From NCBI GenBank assembly GCA_021442155.1, contig CM038222.1, forward strand, positions 57,813,266-57,877,265: DNA of 64,000 nucleotides, written 5' to 3'. This DNA comes from Cymbidium sinense (Eukaryota; Streptophyta; Magnoliopsida; Asparagales; Orchidaceae). Positions 22,801 to 34,973 of the stretch are shown piece after piece (the stretch's first letter is position 1; each line of letters opens with the position of its first letter). The translations under genes were made by a program, and so were the position numbers. The notes under the pieces were generated by a model. It saw only the letters and a list, made by a program, of their open reading frames with translations, searched no databases and had not been told where the DNA came from.

Positions 22801-24483
22801 ACTTCAACCGTGATAAAATTATAATTTCTTAATGTAAGAAGATAAATTAAAAAATTGGAGTATAAGGCACCCATATACTCCTTTCAAGCTTTTAAGAGAA
22901 CTGAAGTCCAAGATATCTTCTTCGCTTTATCGATCTTAAATCAAGTAAAGCAACGAAAATTGAGGTTCAATAAAAGTTGAACAAGAACAAATAAATGGAC
23001 GTCTTATGGATCTTGAAATAAATCAGAAGACGCCAATTCTTTTGATAACATAGAAGCTAATTCTTCTAATCAAGAACCAGGTTTCTTATAAAATATTCAA
23101 AAGGCAATATATCAGAAATGGTATATTTTCATTAAATTAATTATAAATAAAGAATTTATTTTACCAAATTTAACCGCTCTAGTTGACAGTGGAGCAGATT
23201 TAAATTGTATTCAAGAAGGAATTATTCTTTCTAAATATTTTGAAAAAACCAGCCAGCGTCTAAAAGCCACTGATGGGGAATCTTTACAAATTCAATACAA
23301 ATTATCATCAATTGCTATGTGTCAAGATGATGTTTGTATTCAAATGCCGTTTATTCTTGTTAAAAATTTAACACAACACATTAGTTTGGGAACTCCATTT
23401 CTGCTCAAAATAATGCCTATCACTAGAATTGATGATACGTGAATACAGTATTTTCTTTGTAATAAAGAAATCACATTCCGGTTTATCACCAATCCTAAAG
23501 AAATTATCATAAAGATGAAGATTAATTATGCATATCAATTATTTACAAGAAAAAATTTCTACTTTAACTATTAAACAGCAAATTTCTTCCCCAAAAATAC
23601 AAGAAAAAATACAGTATTGTCTCCATGAATTCCATAAGGAAGTCTGTGGTGATAACCCAATTGCTTTCTGGGAAAGAAAAGTGCATGTAGTGGATCTCTC
23701 ATACATTGATGATTTCAATGAACGGGACATTCCCACTAAAGCTCGTCCTTGTCAAATGAACGAGCACTACCTTGTTTTATGCAAAGGAGAGATTGTTGAT
23801 ATATTAAAGAAAGGAATAATTCGACAATCCTATTCCTCTTGGAGCTGTACCGCATTCTATGTTATGAATTCGGCAGAAAAAGAAAGAGGAAGACCGCGAC
23901 TTGTAATTAATTACATGCCGTTAAACAAAGTTCTAAAATGGATCAGATATCCTATTCCCAATAAGAGGGATTTATTAAATAGATTACATAATGCAAAAAT
24001 CTTTTCAAAATTTGATTTAAAATCTGGATATTGGCGATCAATCAAGGATTGATTCTACAAACCGCTTTTACCGTTCCTTTGGTCATTTAAACATAATGCT
24101 ATTTAATGAAAAATGCACCTTCCGAAGTTTCAAAGATATTATGAATAATATATTTAAAGACTATTTTAAATATATCTTAGTTTATATTGATGATGTTATT
24201 GACGAACACTTCAACCATTTAAAAATATTTAAATGGTTAATTTTAAAAAACGGATTAGTTATTTCTGAACCTAAAATAAAATTATTTTAAGCGAAATAAG
24301 ATTTTGCCATAATATCTCTAATGCTTCTATTATTCCAATTAATAAGTATTAAATTTAGTAACAAATTTTCGATATTATTTTAGAAAAATCGATGAGATTC
24401 TTGGGAGCTCAATTATGATTGATTTATCATAATCTTGCCAAAGACGCAACCCCACTCTTTGACAGATTAAAAAAGAATCTCCC
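22800..24483 (+). pseudogene. Protease and reverse transcriptase region, unit 3, cut off before RNase H
   Basis: The retropepsin active site is kept (DSGAD at 23185-23199). Codons 23528-24052 are open and cover the pre-RT region and fingers (LVINYMPLNKV, FDLKSGYW). YIDD is at 24183-24194 but 17 bases after it are missing compared with units 1 and 2. Viral sequence stops at 24483, just past the polymerase, at the exact start of the right flank repeat; the RNase H end and second ORF are absent. Confidence 0.85.
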
Positions 24484-25209
<726 letters not shown>

Positions 25210-25720
25210 TGCTCATTCTTATATATTCCTCATATTGTAAACTAACTTCCAACCATCAATTCATAGCGCCTATATATTGTTAATCAATAATGTTCAATAG
25301 AGATCAAAGATATAATTAACTATAATGACTTACATAAATAATAAACTTAAATAAACCTTATAAGTTATTGGGGTGAAACCTATAGATTAGTTGCAACTAG
25401 CAAAGCCTTGTTAAAAACCTTAGAGTTATAAAAGAAGATTAGTGATTTAAGAGTATTACAATCTATAAATCTAATCAAAGTTAATCGGCAAGAGAAACTT
25501 ATAAGACAACTCTCTAAGATCTTCTTAAAGCATGTTGTCTTGAAGCACATCACGAAGAAAAGAGCAAACTTCTCACTTTAAGGAGAGATTGAGTCAGAGG
25601 TTTTTTGGCTCACAAATAGTAGAGATTAAGGCTCAAAGAGGATACTCATGAGAAATAAAGGGCGATGACTTCTACTTTTCTCTTAAGCTACTAAAAGGTA
25701 AACTTAAAACTAAGAGGCTT
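25210..25720. other. Intergenic region, nothing recognised
   Basis: Moderately AT-rich unique-looking DNA with no supported coding frame or element ends. Confidence 0.6.
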
Positions 25721-26170
25721 AGGGGCTATTTGGTTTTCCGAAAAAGGAATACCGTATAAAAGGAATGCAGTATATTTGAATTATTTTAGGATTGTTTAGT
25801 TGAAAATTCTATAAATATATGAATTTTTTTTTTTTTGATAAAATAAATGTAATATAAAATATTCTTGAGGTTATGAGTTCTGGGCTGAGGCTACGTTATG
25901 GGTGGGCGCAAATGACCAATGACGGGCCGACAATAAAGCCTAAGCTGGTCATGACGACAAGAATGACAACAGAGCTCGATGACGATCATCACATGATGAC
26001 GCTTCGCGATGGGAAATTCTAAATACACTAAAAATTACTATTATAATGTATTCTAAATACATTACATTATTTTAAAAATTTTACTTTGCACCATATCAAA
26101 CATCAAAAAATTGAAAACCTCTACATTTACTTTATTTTACACTAAAAATTGAGGCAATAAAAAAAGCCCT
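25721..26170 (+). mobile_element. MITE-like element (about 450 bp)
   Basis: Starts AGGGGCTATTTGGTTTTCC and ends AAAAAAAGCCCT, giving short inverted ends (AGGGSCT/AGCCCT). A 3-bp TTA is present on one side of each candidate end, which would suit PIF/Harbinger, but the exact boundary is ambiguous by one base. The middle (about 25870-26010) is GC-richer and absent from the sister copy at 7967-8370. No coding capacity. Confidence 0.6.
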
Positions 26171-26603
26171 TTAACACACGTGCATCTAAATTATTTGGTC
26201 AATAACTTCAATTTTTTTATGCTTCACAATCTAAAAGATTTATAAATAAGATTACACTTATTATCAAGTGATTTAAAAAATGTTTCTAATTTCAATGATT
26301 TATAACTGCTTTTAAAATAACTTAAATTAATTACAATGATTAAAATGGTTGTTACAACTATAATCCTAATTGTAAAAATTTAGCTAGCCTTAGCATCAAT
26401 ATCTTTGCACAAACTCAGCATTTTGCTCTTGCTCTTGCTTCCATGTCGCCTTTGTTCTCTCCCATCAGCTGTTGTCTTTTCCATCAATCCAATTATCACT
26501 GTTCCTCCTCATATTATTCTCTTTGATCTCCCAACTATAATTTTACACATTATTGTGTTATAAATTGTATAACTCAATATTTAACTTTGATATATAATAT
26601 CCA

Positions 26604-26843
26604 TAATCGTCTCTTAGCTCAGTTAGTGGGCGAGCATAGCCGAGAACCCCCAAACCGAGTTCGAATCCTCTCCATAACAGAGGCGTCTATACCTAAGGTG
26701 AGGAAAATAAGTGAGAACCCGACATATGTGAATGATGAATGTGACGCTAGATCTCATAGAATTAGTCATAATGATATCCTCACTCATAAGATTTATGGGA
26801 TGTTTAGTGAATACTCATTAAAATAAATAAATAAATAAAATAA
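26604..26843 (+). mobile_element. tRNA-derived SINE with target duplication and A-rich tail
   Basis: A-box-like TTAGCTCAGTTAGTGGG (26613-26630) and B-box-like AGTTCGAATCC (26658-26668) have Pol III promoter spacing. The tail is (AAAT)n (about 26822-26845). The 8-mer AATATCCA occurs on both sides (26596-26603 and 26844-26851). The tRNA fold is not complete (no paired acceptor stem), so this is a SINE head rather than a tRNA gene. The body shares several ordered blocks with 6419-6606. Internal body sequence does not match any SINE family I can name. Confidence 0.75.
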
Positions 26844-26851
26844 AATATCCA

Positions 26852-27892
26852 CCGACTCTTATTTGCGTCAAATCAAATTAAAAATATAAAAAGTTCTCAG
26901 TGGGTCCCATATTATTTAATAGAAATAACTCTACTTTGATCTGCTTCCTGTACATTTGACTTTTTCTTTTTATGATCTATAATGATTTTCTTTCAACTAT
27001 AAATAAACAAATTTCTTTTTTTTTCTATTTATTTTTCTAATGATAAGTGTGAAGATATGATTATGATATATAACAAAATTCAAGATCAGAATTTGATAAA
27101 AAATTTCAAAAATTATTATTATGTAATTGATATCTACGACATAATCAAGCTTACTCGAATATTTTTTTCATTTAATTTCACAGTTCCAATAAAAATTAAT
27201 ATTTATAAACGCAGTTTAATTTTTTTAAAACAAAAATAATGTTAAAATATTAGATGAATTAAAATTCAAAACCTTAGTTTTTTCGAAAAAAAAATAATTT
27301 CAAGATCCATGATAGAAATTTAATTATAAACAATAATAATATTATTGAATTTATTTTGAAATTAATGTTACATATACAAGATTATTTTATATTTATTTTA
27401 AATTATTCTAATAATTATGAGGTTAATTATAATTAAATTTTAGATTTAAAAATATCATGATCATTCATTTTAAAATCGTAAAGAGTATAAATTATTGCGA
27501 TGAAGTCAAGTTCGCCTTTGTTGTTTATTTCACAAGAAACCAATTACACATTTTCACTTTAGATTTAAGTTATACTTTCGGCCCTTGTCGAAGCTCCCTA
27601 AATCTAGGTTCTGAGATTGCTTCTCTCCTTTATGGGTCATAAGTTTAATTCCTTACCTCTTAGGTATTTCCAATGTATGTGTAAAAACTCACATATTCAA
27701 TGTATGTGTAAAAACTTAAACCCAAGACCTCAGAGTTGAAAACTAGGCTCACACTGTTAGAGTGTCATACCCGCACAAGTATTCTCAGGCTAGCATCATG
27801 TCTGTGATGACATGTGCTTACTTTTGTTGGGATTAAAATAAATTTTATTGTTTTATTAAAGAATAAAAATTCTAGACACATAAAAAATTGAA

Positions 27893-27926
<34 letters not shown>

Positions 27927-28560
27927 CTTTAGATGTTCCTAATCAATAATTGTTTAGTGTTCACTAATGCCTAACATTTGTTACTCACCATTGTTTGATA
28001 TTTGACTTCTTAGTCACCAATCTAAACTTCAATGAAGATAACAATCATGAATATCACCATGCAACATTTACTCATATTCAAAATCTAATTAACAATCAGT
28101 GAAATCTAATGCCAACTTTCATGATTGTTGGTCTCTACTTTTATAAATAAACAAAATGAGTTGAGAGTTGATCCCCCCCTTTCTATAAACAAAATAACTG
28201 AGTAGCTCATCGACCATTACTTGAGCCTAGCATTCCTAACTGATCATCATCTAATTTTAGTTAATGTCCGACGCCGCCAAACTTAATTGTCAATTTCTCA
28301 TCCTCTAATAATCAAGTAAATAATTGATTGTAGCTTGATGTTCAACTATATCAGAAAAATTTTGATCAAGAGGATGAAAATAATGTTTATCTTCTCCAAA
28401 ATGTTTTAAACAACACATAATAAAGCAAGTGCGATATAATTAAAGGCTCACTTTCTGGTTTCTTAGAAGATTATGGCCATGTGATCATAGAGCTCGTGAA
28501 TGATATTAATGCCTGCATGTAATAAGAGACCGAGAAGGACACCAACCTTTATCTAGTTAT
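26852..28560. other. AT-rich intergenic region
   Basis: No supported gene. A 27-bp unit containing CAATGTATGTGTAAAAACT is repeated in tandem near 27671-27720, and a short (TA)n lies at 27897-27924. A weak B-box-like GGGTCATAAGTTTAATTCC near 27635 could be an old SINE but ends were not found. Confidence 0.6.
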
Positions 28561-28717
28561 CCAAAGTCTTCGTCGACTATACTTAAAGCTGTTACAGAGT
28601 TGGCAAGCAATAGTCGTGGTTCATTAATTTCACCATGGGGGCAGTTGATGGATGAGAGCTCATTAATTCGACTCACAAATAATAATCATCGGCCATACTT
28701 TCATGTAGAAACCATGG

Positions 28718-28725
28718 TATATAAC
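28718..28725 (+). promoter_or_regulatory. TATA box of glycine-rich gene copy A
   Basis: TATATAAC, 60 bp before the ATG at 28778. The upstream region (from about 28563, TCCAAAGTCTTCGTCGAC) is homologous to 36925-37150 in front of the paralog. Confidence 0.65.
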
Positions 28726-28777
28726 ACACGCCATCCTCTTAGCTCAATCCGCACTAAAGCTAATTCTACTTCAGAAT

Positions 28778-29918
28778 ATGGGAAAGATTGCTAGTTATGG
28801 AAGTGGAATCTTCCTGTATCTTGGTCTTTTGGCGACGTTTCTATTGGCTTCGTCGGCAAGCAGGAAGCTTTCAGCGGGTGATGGCGGCCTAGAGGAGCAG
28901 AAGTGGTCCACATGGTATGGACATGGTATACAAGTGGTCTTGGCGGCTGGTGGCGGCGGTGGTGGGGACGGTGGGGAAGTGGGCATGTTTTGGGGATGGT
29001 GATGGAGGTGGTGACCTGAGGGCAAAATGAGGAGCTACGGTGTAAGATGATGAACCCGGATGAAGCGGCGGGCGGATCTGGAGGCAAAATGATGCGGATC
29101 AAAAACTAAATGGATGATAGCGGCGTGGCGAGGCACTAAAGGCGATGATGTGCGGCGGTGAGCAGTATGGCGCGGGTGATATGCATGGCGATGGGATACA
29201 AGTGAATGCGGACTGGGGAGGCAGGTGACCGATGATCCTGCGGGTATCGGCAGCAAGTGACGGCGATGCGGTGGTACCTGGCGCCGGGAAAGGCGGCACA
29301 GTATGGCGATCAACGCGGCGAGCCGGCATGATCCATGCGGCGGCGATGATCGGCAGATGCGCATGACCTGGGATGCGCGAATGACTGGGTGATACATGGA
29401 CCGATGATCCTGGCGAGTATGGCGGCGATGCGGTAACTGGCGCAGGCCGATGCGACTGGCGGCACCATGGATGATCAGGCGGTGAGCGGCATGATGGCTT
29501 CGGCGGATATTATGATGCGGGAACGGGATGGCGACAGCGGGATCATGAAGCTGGACCGATGATCCCGGCGGTGACGGATGCGATGATGAACATGGAGGTA
29601 AAATGGCGGCATGGCGTAAAAATGATGTGGGAAGCGCGGGAACCGATGCGACGGAGGAACGGCAGTGACGATGATATCCTGGCGATGGCGTGGCGGCAAG
29701 CAGGGGCGATGGACTGGGGCGGCAGCGGAGGTTTGGCGGGCGCCGGCGGAGGAGTCGGCGGTGGTAGTGGTGCCGGCGGAGGAGTTGGCGGTGGCGGTGG
29801 AGGCGGCTTCGGAGGAGGCGGTGGTGGCGGCGCAGGTGGAGGCTTCGGAAGCGGCGGTGGATTCGGCGGTGGTGCAGGTGGCGGTTCTGGCGGTGGGTTT
29901 TGAGGTGGAGAGCCATAA
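28778..29918 (+). pseudogene. Glycine-rich secreted protein, paralog A, frame-broken
   Basis: ATG at 28778 opens MGKIASYGSGIF, then a hydrophobic signal segment (LYLGLLATFLLASSAS), then RKLSAGDGGLEEQKW, matching paralog B at 37153 residue for residue in this head. The first frame stops at 29000. Clean glycine repeats (GGGSGAGGGVGGGGGGGFGGG) resume only at about 29710 in the +1 frame. They end GGGF, an in-frame TGA at 29901-29903, GGEP and TAA at 29916-29918. Paralog B ends GGGFGGGLP, so that TGA stands for a Gly codon. The stretch 28990-29560 has lost its glycine pattern and contains a loose minisatellite (CCGATGATCC...). A structural cell-wall role is inference. Confidence 0.65.
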
Positions 29919-32900
29919 AAATAATTCGTCTAGTATTTCACCGAGTAAAAATAATTACACTGTTATGCATTGATGTTGCAATTTATGTTTAAGAGGACAA
30001 GTAATATTGGTCCCGTAGACTCGTGACTATCGGACCACATCCCATTTAGGCTGCCGTGGTTTGATCTGTAATAATTATTCTGAATGATAATTAAAAGAAA
30101 TATTATGATTATAATATTTAATTTGTCATTATTCTATTAATTAAGGCGATTATGTACTTAGTTTTCTGAAATTCTCTTATCTATGCTTTGCTTACAAGTA
30201 CGTGTCTTTGAATGATCTCATTATTGATCACACAGCCCAAAGGAATAAAATTAAAAAATTGCGGGCCACCAAAGATTTGCATTAATCAAATAAAAAAAAA
30301 TTCTCATATTTCAAGTTTGAAGTAAAAAAAAAAACATTTATTTAAATGACACGTAATTTTACATTTTTATATTTTTAACATCACATAAAAAAAGCATTAT
30401 TATTAATTTCTTAAAAATAAATATATTTTTATATATAGACAAAATATTATAAATGTGAATATCAAATTTTTTATTAGATATTTAGCTAAACATTTATATA
30501 ATATGAATGTAAATTTTTTTAAAATAGTATTTAAATTCCAATGCCGAAAGTATTCTTTTAAAGATAAATAAATAAATTTTAAACATGTAAGTAGCATATA
30601 AAATTTATATATTTATAGAATTAATATAAATTTTATTTTTTAAAACTAACAAATCTATATATTTTCTTTCATTGTTTAAAATTTATGAGTTAGAATTTCT
30701 TTTAATATGAATTTTGATATTTAGGTTAGACTTTTAAAAATTAAAGTAAAAGAACATTAATTTTGTAAATGATCATATTTTGATTTTTATATAATTGTCT
30801 AAAATATCAATTATAATTTTTTATAAAAGATTGAGATGGTTCCTAAATTAATTTTTTTATTCTAATCAAATTTTTTTTGGAATTAGTGTAGTGATTATTG
30901 ACTCCAAGCTTAAGGTGAACTTAGATTGACCTATTTAGTTGTTACAAGTATTGTGGATTTTACATTTTAAGAATACAATGATAAATTTCTAAAGAAGATA
31001 ATTTGGTTGAAAGATAAATATTTAAACTTTATTTTTTTTATGTTTAGTTGATCATAAAGAAGAATCTTAAAGCTAAATTCACCAAATTTAATGACAAATT
31101 AATATATTTTTATTTTTATTTTTTTTTTCTCACCCATGAAAATAAAAATTCAAGTTAAGACCTATATTTGTTAAGTTTTATTTGAAAAAAAAAAAGTAGT
31201 ACCCAAAAGAATGATTAGGCTTGGGATTGGTGAGAATACATTGATGCCATTGAAGATGTGCTACATGTGAAAATCATTCAAATATTCTTGGTTGAAGATA
31301 TAAAGGTGATTAGATTATGTCAATTATAAATGGGAGAAGATAATTGAAATTGGTTGAAATGGAGAAGAGGTTATTCCATAGAGAAAATAAGTATGTTCAA
31401 CTAGATCCTTTTAAGGAAGTTAAAAAAAATTACACTCACATCAAGAGAGAAAGAGAGGGGGTCATTTCTTTCAAATTAACTAGAGATAGAAAGAGAGTGG
31501 GAAAGCAAAATATATGGAGACTTGTCGAAAGGGAGTTCTTGTGTGTGTGATTTTTGCATGTCATATTTGAAAACATTTGGATTCATTGATACCTTGACGC
31601 ATGCGATTCTGTGACATAGGGAATTAGGAGACATTTCAATATCTTTGACATTTAATTATAAAATTCATTCGATTAAACATAGATTTTGGTACAATCTTCA
31701 TATTGAAGATTTTTGAAATGAAATTCAACATCATCCAAATTCTAATTTCAATAAATCTATAGTCAAACTAAATATTTCAACAAGATAAAAATAATCACAC
31801 TAAAAGTGATTGCTTCAAGCAAAAAATTATGCACTTGAAGTATAGCTAAAAAAATTTGGAATGTTAATTGAAGGTTAAATGATTTTTAAATCATGTTTGT
31901 ATATAATTGAATTAAGCGACTAGACTAGGAATATTCAATGAGCTCGGGCTCACTCAATTTTCATGTCGCTAAGACACTTGAATATTCATTGAATGATTTA
32001 TGATAAAAAATCAATATATGTCATCTAATAAAGTGTTTTATGATTTTTATCAAAATAATAAAAAGCATCACTTTAAAAAAAATATTACAAAAAAACTTTA
32101 TTCTCTACATGGGGGTGAAAATTTTAAAATTAGGGAGAATGAGAAATTATGAAAAGCTTTTAGATCGACTTTGATAATCACTATCGTCATTTCATTATTA
32201 TCATCTGACTGTCATCTCTCATCCGACATTATAAATTATCATTACCTAACTATTATATTTTAATATTATCCCCTGATTGTTGTATCCTAATTATTATAGC
32301 CCAACTAGCATTCGTCAACCATCATCTCTTAATCATTGCCATTCAACCACTATATCCTAAAGGTGATCTCCCATCATCATCTTTTAGACGCCATTGCTTG
32401 ATCATAAACAAAAACTGTCATTTGATCATTGTCATTATCTTTCACTCTTTCTTTCATAATCTCTACTACAACCACAAGAAACCAAGTAAGTTCTCTTAAC
32501 TTTATACTTTTGTTTTCTCCAATTGCAGGAAAAAAAGTGAATTTTGTAATCTCATGTAAATAATAGATTATTTCAATTGGACCAATACTCATAATTTTTT
32601 GTTGTTTTTTTTAATCTTATTTTGTATTTGGGGATTCTAAAACTTCATTCAAATCTTCAATATCAATCTCTTACTCTGTCATCATAAATATTCTAACACT
32701 CACCAAACATAATAACTAGATTCTTGAATTAGAGGACAATTATTGCGTCTTAGTTATTGTTAGAATGAGGATTATGAATATGACCATCTTGGAGGATTTA
32801 GCTATGAGAGGACAACAAAGTGATAAGGAATATGTGACTTTAGTTAATTTAAAGAGAAAAAGAGAATGAGAGAGGAAGACGGCATTGTAGATGAAATCTC

Positions 32901-33517
32901 TAATACAATATTAAAAACACAAAAAAAAAAAATGTATATTATATTTTTACATAATTGCTTTTGTCTCTAGTACAAATATGTTTATACTTAGACAAGAGAT
33001 GGGAACAATAAAAATTTGAGAAATGTGAATTGCTTCGATAAAGATGAATATATGATAAAAAATAATAGCTATAGATCCTTATTTGAAATGTTTGATACAT
33101 GCGATCATATAGTTACAATAATAGGAAATAGAGTATTACCTCAACACAAAGATAACACCAAACAAGAAAGCCTTCAACCAACGGGAAATATGCCATAGAG
33201 AATGTATCATGGGTCAAAAAAATTTAATGGTAACATTATTTACATGATTCTTAAGTGATTTGGCTTAAGAAGATGTTAATATTGATGGGCCACCATCACA
33301 TTCTTTATGCTTAGTTTTTTTAAAAAAGTTGAGCCCTAATGATAACTAAATTTAAAATTAGTGGTTAGTGTGCGTTTTTAACCTAAGTCTCATAATTAAA
33401 GAGAAAATATTATACCAACTTCTTCTAAGGCCAAGCATTATGCTTAGACTTTAGTGATAAAACTTAACATATTTTGTTCATGGCCAAGATGTTGTAAATA
33501 CCCTCATATTAATGCAA
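29919..33517. other. Long AT-rich intergenic region
   Basis: I see no gene with protein-like composition. Short frames at 31344-31550, 32377-32592 and 33016-33198 lack recognisable motifs and supporting context. Confidence 0.6.
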
Positions 33518-33526
33518 GCTAACTAA
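33518..33526. repeat. Left 9-bp target-site duplication of the Mutator-like element
   Basis: GCTAACTAA, identical to 36755-36763. Confidence 0.93.
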
Positions 33527-33670
33527 GGGCATATTTTTAAAATAAGTATCATTAGAAATATAATTAGGTAATTAAGTATCATTATAAAAAATTTAGAAAT
33601 AGGTATAGTCGCCCACTAAGTGGAAGACTAGGTAACCACGTCAGAATCGACGTGGCGTAAAGTTATCACG
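33527..33670 (+). repeat. Left terminal inverted repeat of the MULE
   Basis: Pairs with 36638-36754. Compared with the right arm it holds roughly 18 extra bases around 33621-33650 that include an internal ACGTC/GACGT inverted repeat. Confidence 0.85.
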
Positions 33671-34440
33671 GTAATGTAAACCTAGTCGCCCACGACTAGT
33701 GTAGGGATAAATAAATCGGGCCGATCAGACCGATCGGCCCTATTCTTTCCTTTATTCTGCCCCCGACGCCTCTGACGCGAGCATCCGACGCCTTCCCGCG
33801 ATCCGCCGACCAGTTTGCCTCTTCCGAGCACGGTCCTCTTCATCTCCAAGCTTCCCGGCAGCCGTCGGCATTGCTCCATCCGTCGACATTGTTCTGTCTT
33901 CTCCTTCTAGCCAAAAGCAGCCTATTTTCTTCCTGACAGCCGCATCTGCAGCGTTTAATGATTTTCCTCTCTATCTAGCAGCCATTGGAAGCCAACATTA
34001 GCTTCCGGCGACGATTCCGGTGGCTCCATTTCGTTCGGGGAAGTTTCCTGTGGCGAATTCTATCATTTTTTGCGCACAATCCCATCATTCTTCGTCAACA
34101 CACGGTAAATCCCTAATTCTTTCTATTTATAAATTAATAGAGTATATGTGCTGCGGATTAGAGTTATACGGTTAGAATTTTGTAGTTGGATTTGATTTGT
34201 ATGTTTATGTTTGCATTGCGGTTCAGGTGATAAGATGTGGAGTATAGTATTATTTAGGGTGTACAACATAATTTTGAAAGGTATGAGTTGGGTTTGAGTT
34301 GTTGCAATTGGCCTATAAGCGTAGAGTCTTGTTAGTTGTAGTCACGTTAGTAGTCACGTTAGATGGCGATGTTTGTATAACATATCGATTGATTTAAATT
34401 TATTATAATTTATGTAGTTTGTTCTACAAGAATTAGTAGA

Positions 34441-34864
34441 GAATCTGTTTCACTGATCATTTTCTATGGAGATGAACTAAGTATCGACGAGCAATTCAAT
34501 CCAAGTTATGTGGGAGGTCGTAATTGTTCAGTTAAAGTTCTGCAGCACAGCACCTTACTGGAATTGAAACAAAGAATTATGAGAACCTTGCACATTAATT
34601 CAAAGCGTCATACAATCCCTTACATGTCGTATCCCAGTAATGGATTTATAGCGGCCTGCTATATCGACGAAGTTTATGATGTTACACTGGATGAAGCTTC
34701 CCGTTAGATATTAGTGGTGTATGTGGAAGTGGGGATGCTAATGTTGCATCCAGATCAGCTGATCCAGTAACAAGGTGAGTGGATATACTAATGACGCATA
34801 CACAGGATTTCACCGCACATGTACCTGTGGCGACAAAGAGCAGATTTGATGAATTGATTCCCAG
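34441..34864 (+). pseudogene. MuDR-N-terminal-like segment inside the MULE
   Basis: One frame runs from about 34441 to 34707: FYGDELSIDEQFN, YVGGRNCSVKVLQHSTLLEL, then CYIDEVYDVTLDEASR. The layout (YVGG, a Leu-rich helix, a terminal acidic I/V-D-x-V turn) resembles the small ubiquitin-like domain at the N-terminus of plant MuDR proteins. No ATG opens it, so an upstream exon is likely (a donor-like ACACGGTAAAT is near 34102). After a stop at 34705, coding-like sequence continues (GDANVASRSADPVTR) through another stop to the splice donor at 34865. Domain assignment is tentative. Confidence 0.5.
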
Positions 34865-34973
34865 GTAATACCTTGTCAACCTTTTCCTATTTATACTTGT
34901 AATATTTAATTCCCTCTCCTTACTTTAATAAGTTTAACCGTATATGTCATCCTGCTTATGACTTCTGTGGCAG
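34865..34973 (+). other. Probable spliceosomal intron in the MULE-borne gene (109 bp)
   Basis: CCCAG|GTAATA at the 5' end and TCTGTGGCAG|GG at the 3' end, with a T-rich interior. Removing it keeps the frame continuous from SRFDELIPR into DDVIYC. Confidence 0.55.

Larger units (their letters stand above)
9061..24483 (+). mobile_element. Endogenous pararetrovirus array (Caulimoviridae), three head-to-tail copies
   Basis: Three near-identical plus-strand units carry, in order, movement-protein remnant (unit 1 only), capsid with a CX2CX4HX4C zinc knuckle, retropepsin, reverse transcriptase with YIDD, RNase H, and an overlapping second ORF. No integrase is present. Between units lie a TATA box, a short transcribed segment and AATAAA, as in a circular pararetroviral genome read end to end. 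TATA-to-TATA spacing is 5644 bp, shorter than typical caulimovirid genomes because the 5' part of the long ORF is missing from units 2 and 3. All units are broken by stops and small indels, some of which may be assembly errors. Genus not determined. Confidence 0.93.

Noticed and set aside
9061..24483. LTR retrotransposon in place of a pararetrovirus
   Set aside because: No integrase, no LTR pair; movement-protein remnant, promoter/poly(A) spacing and tandem units fit Caulimoviridae.
26608..26680. Possible tRNA gene
   Set aside because: A- and B-box-like strings are present, but the acceptor and anticodon stems do not pair; tail and target duplication show a SINE.
28791..29916. Minus-strand His/Arg/Pro-rich frames up to 293 codons
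   Set aside because: Antisense of the glycine-rich paralog A; composition follows from GGN codons read backwards.
31344..31550. Lys-rich 68-codon frame
   Set aside because: No motif, no promoter context and AT-rich surroundings; not supported as a gene.
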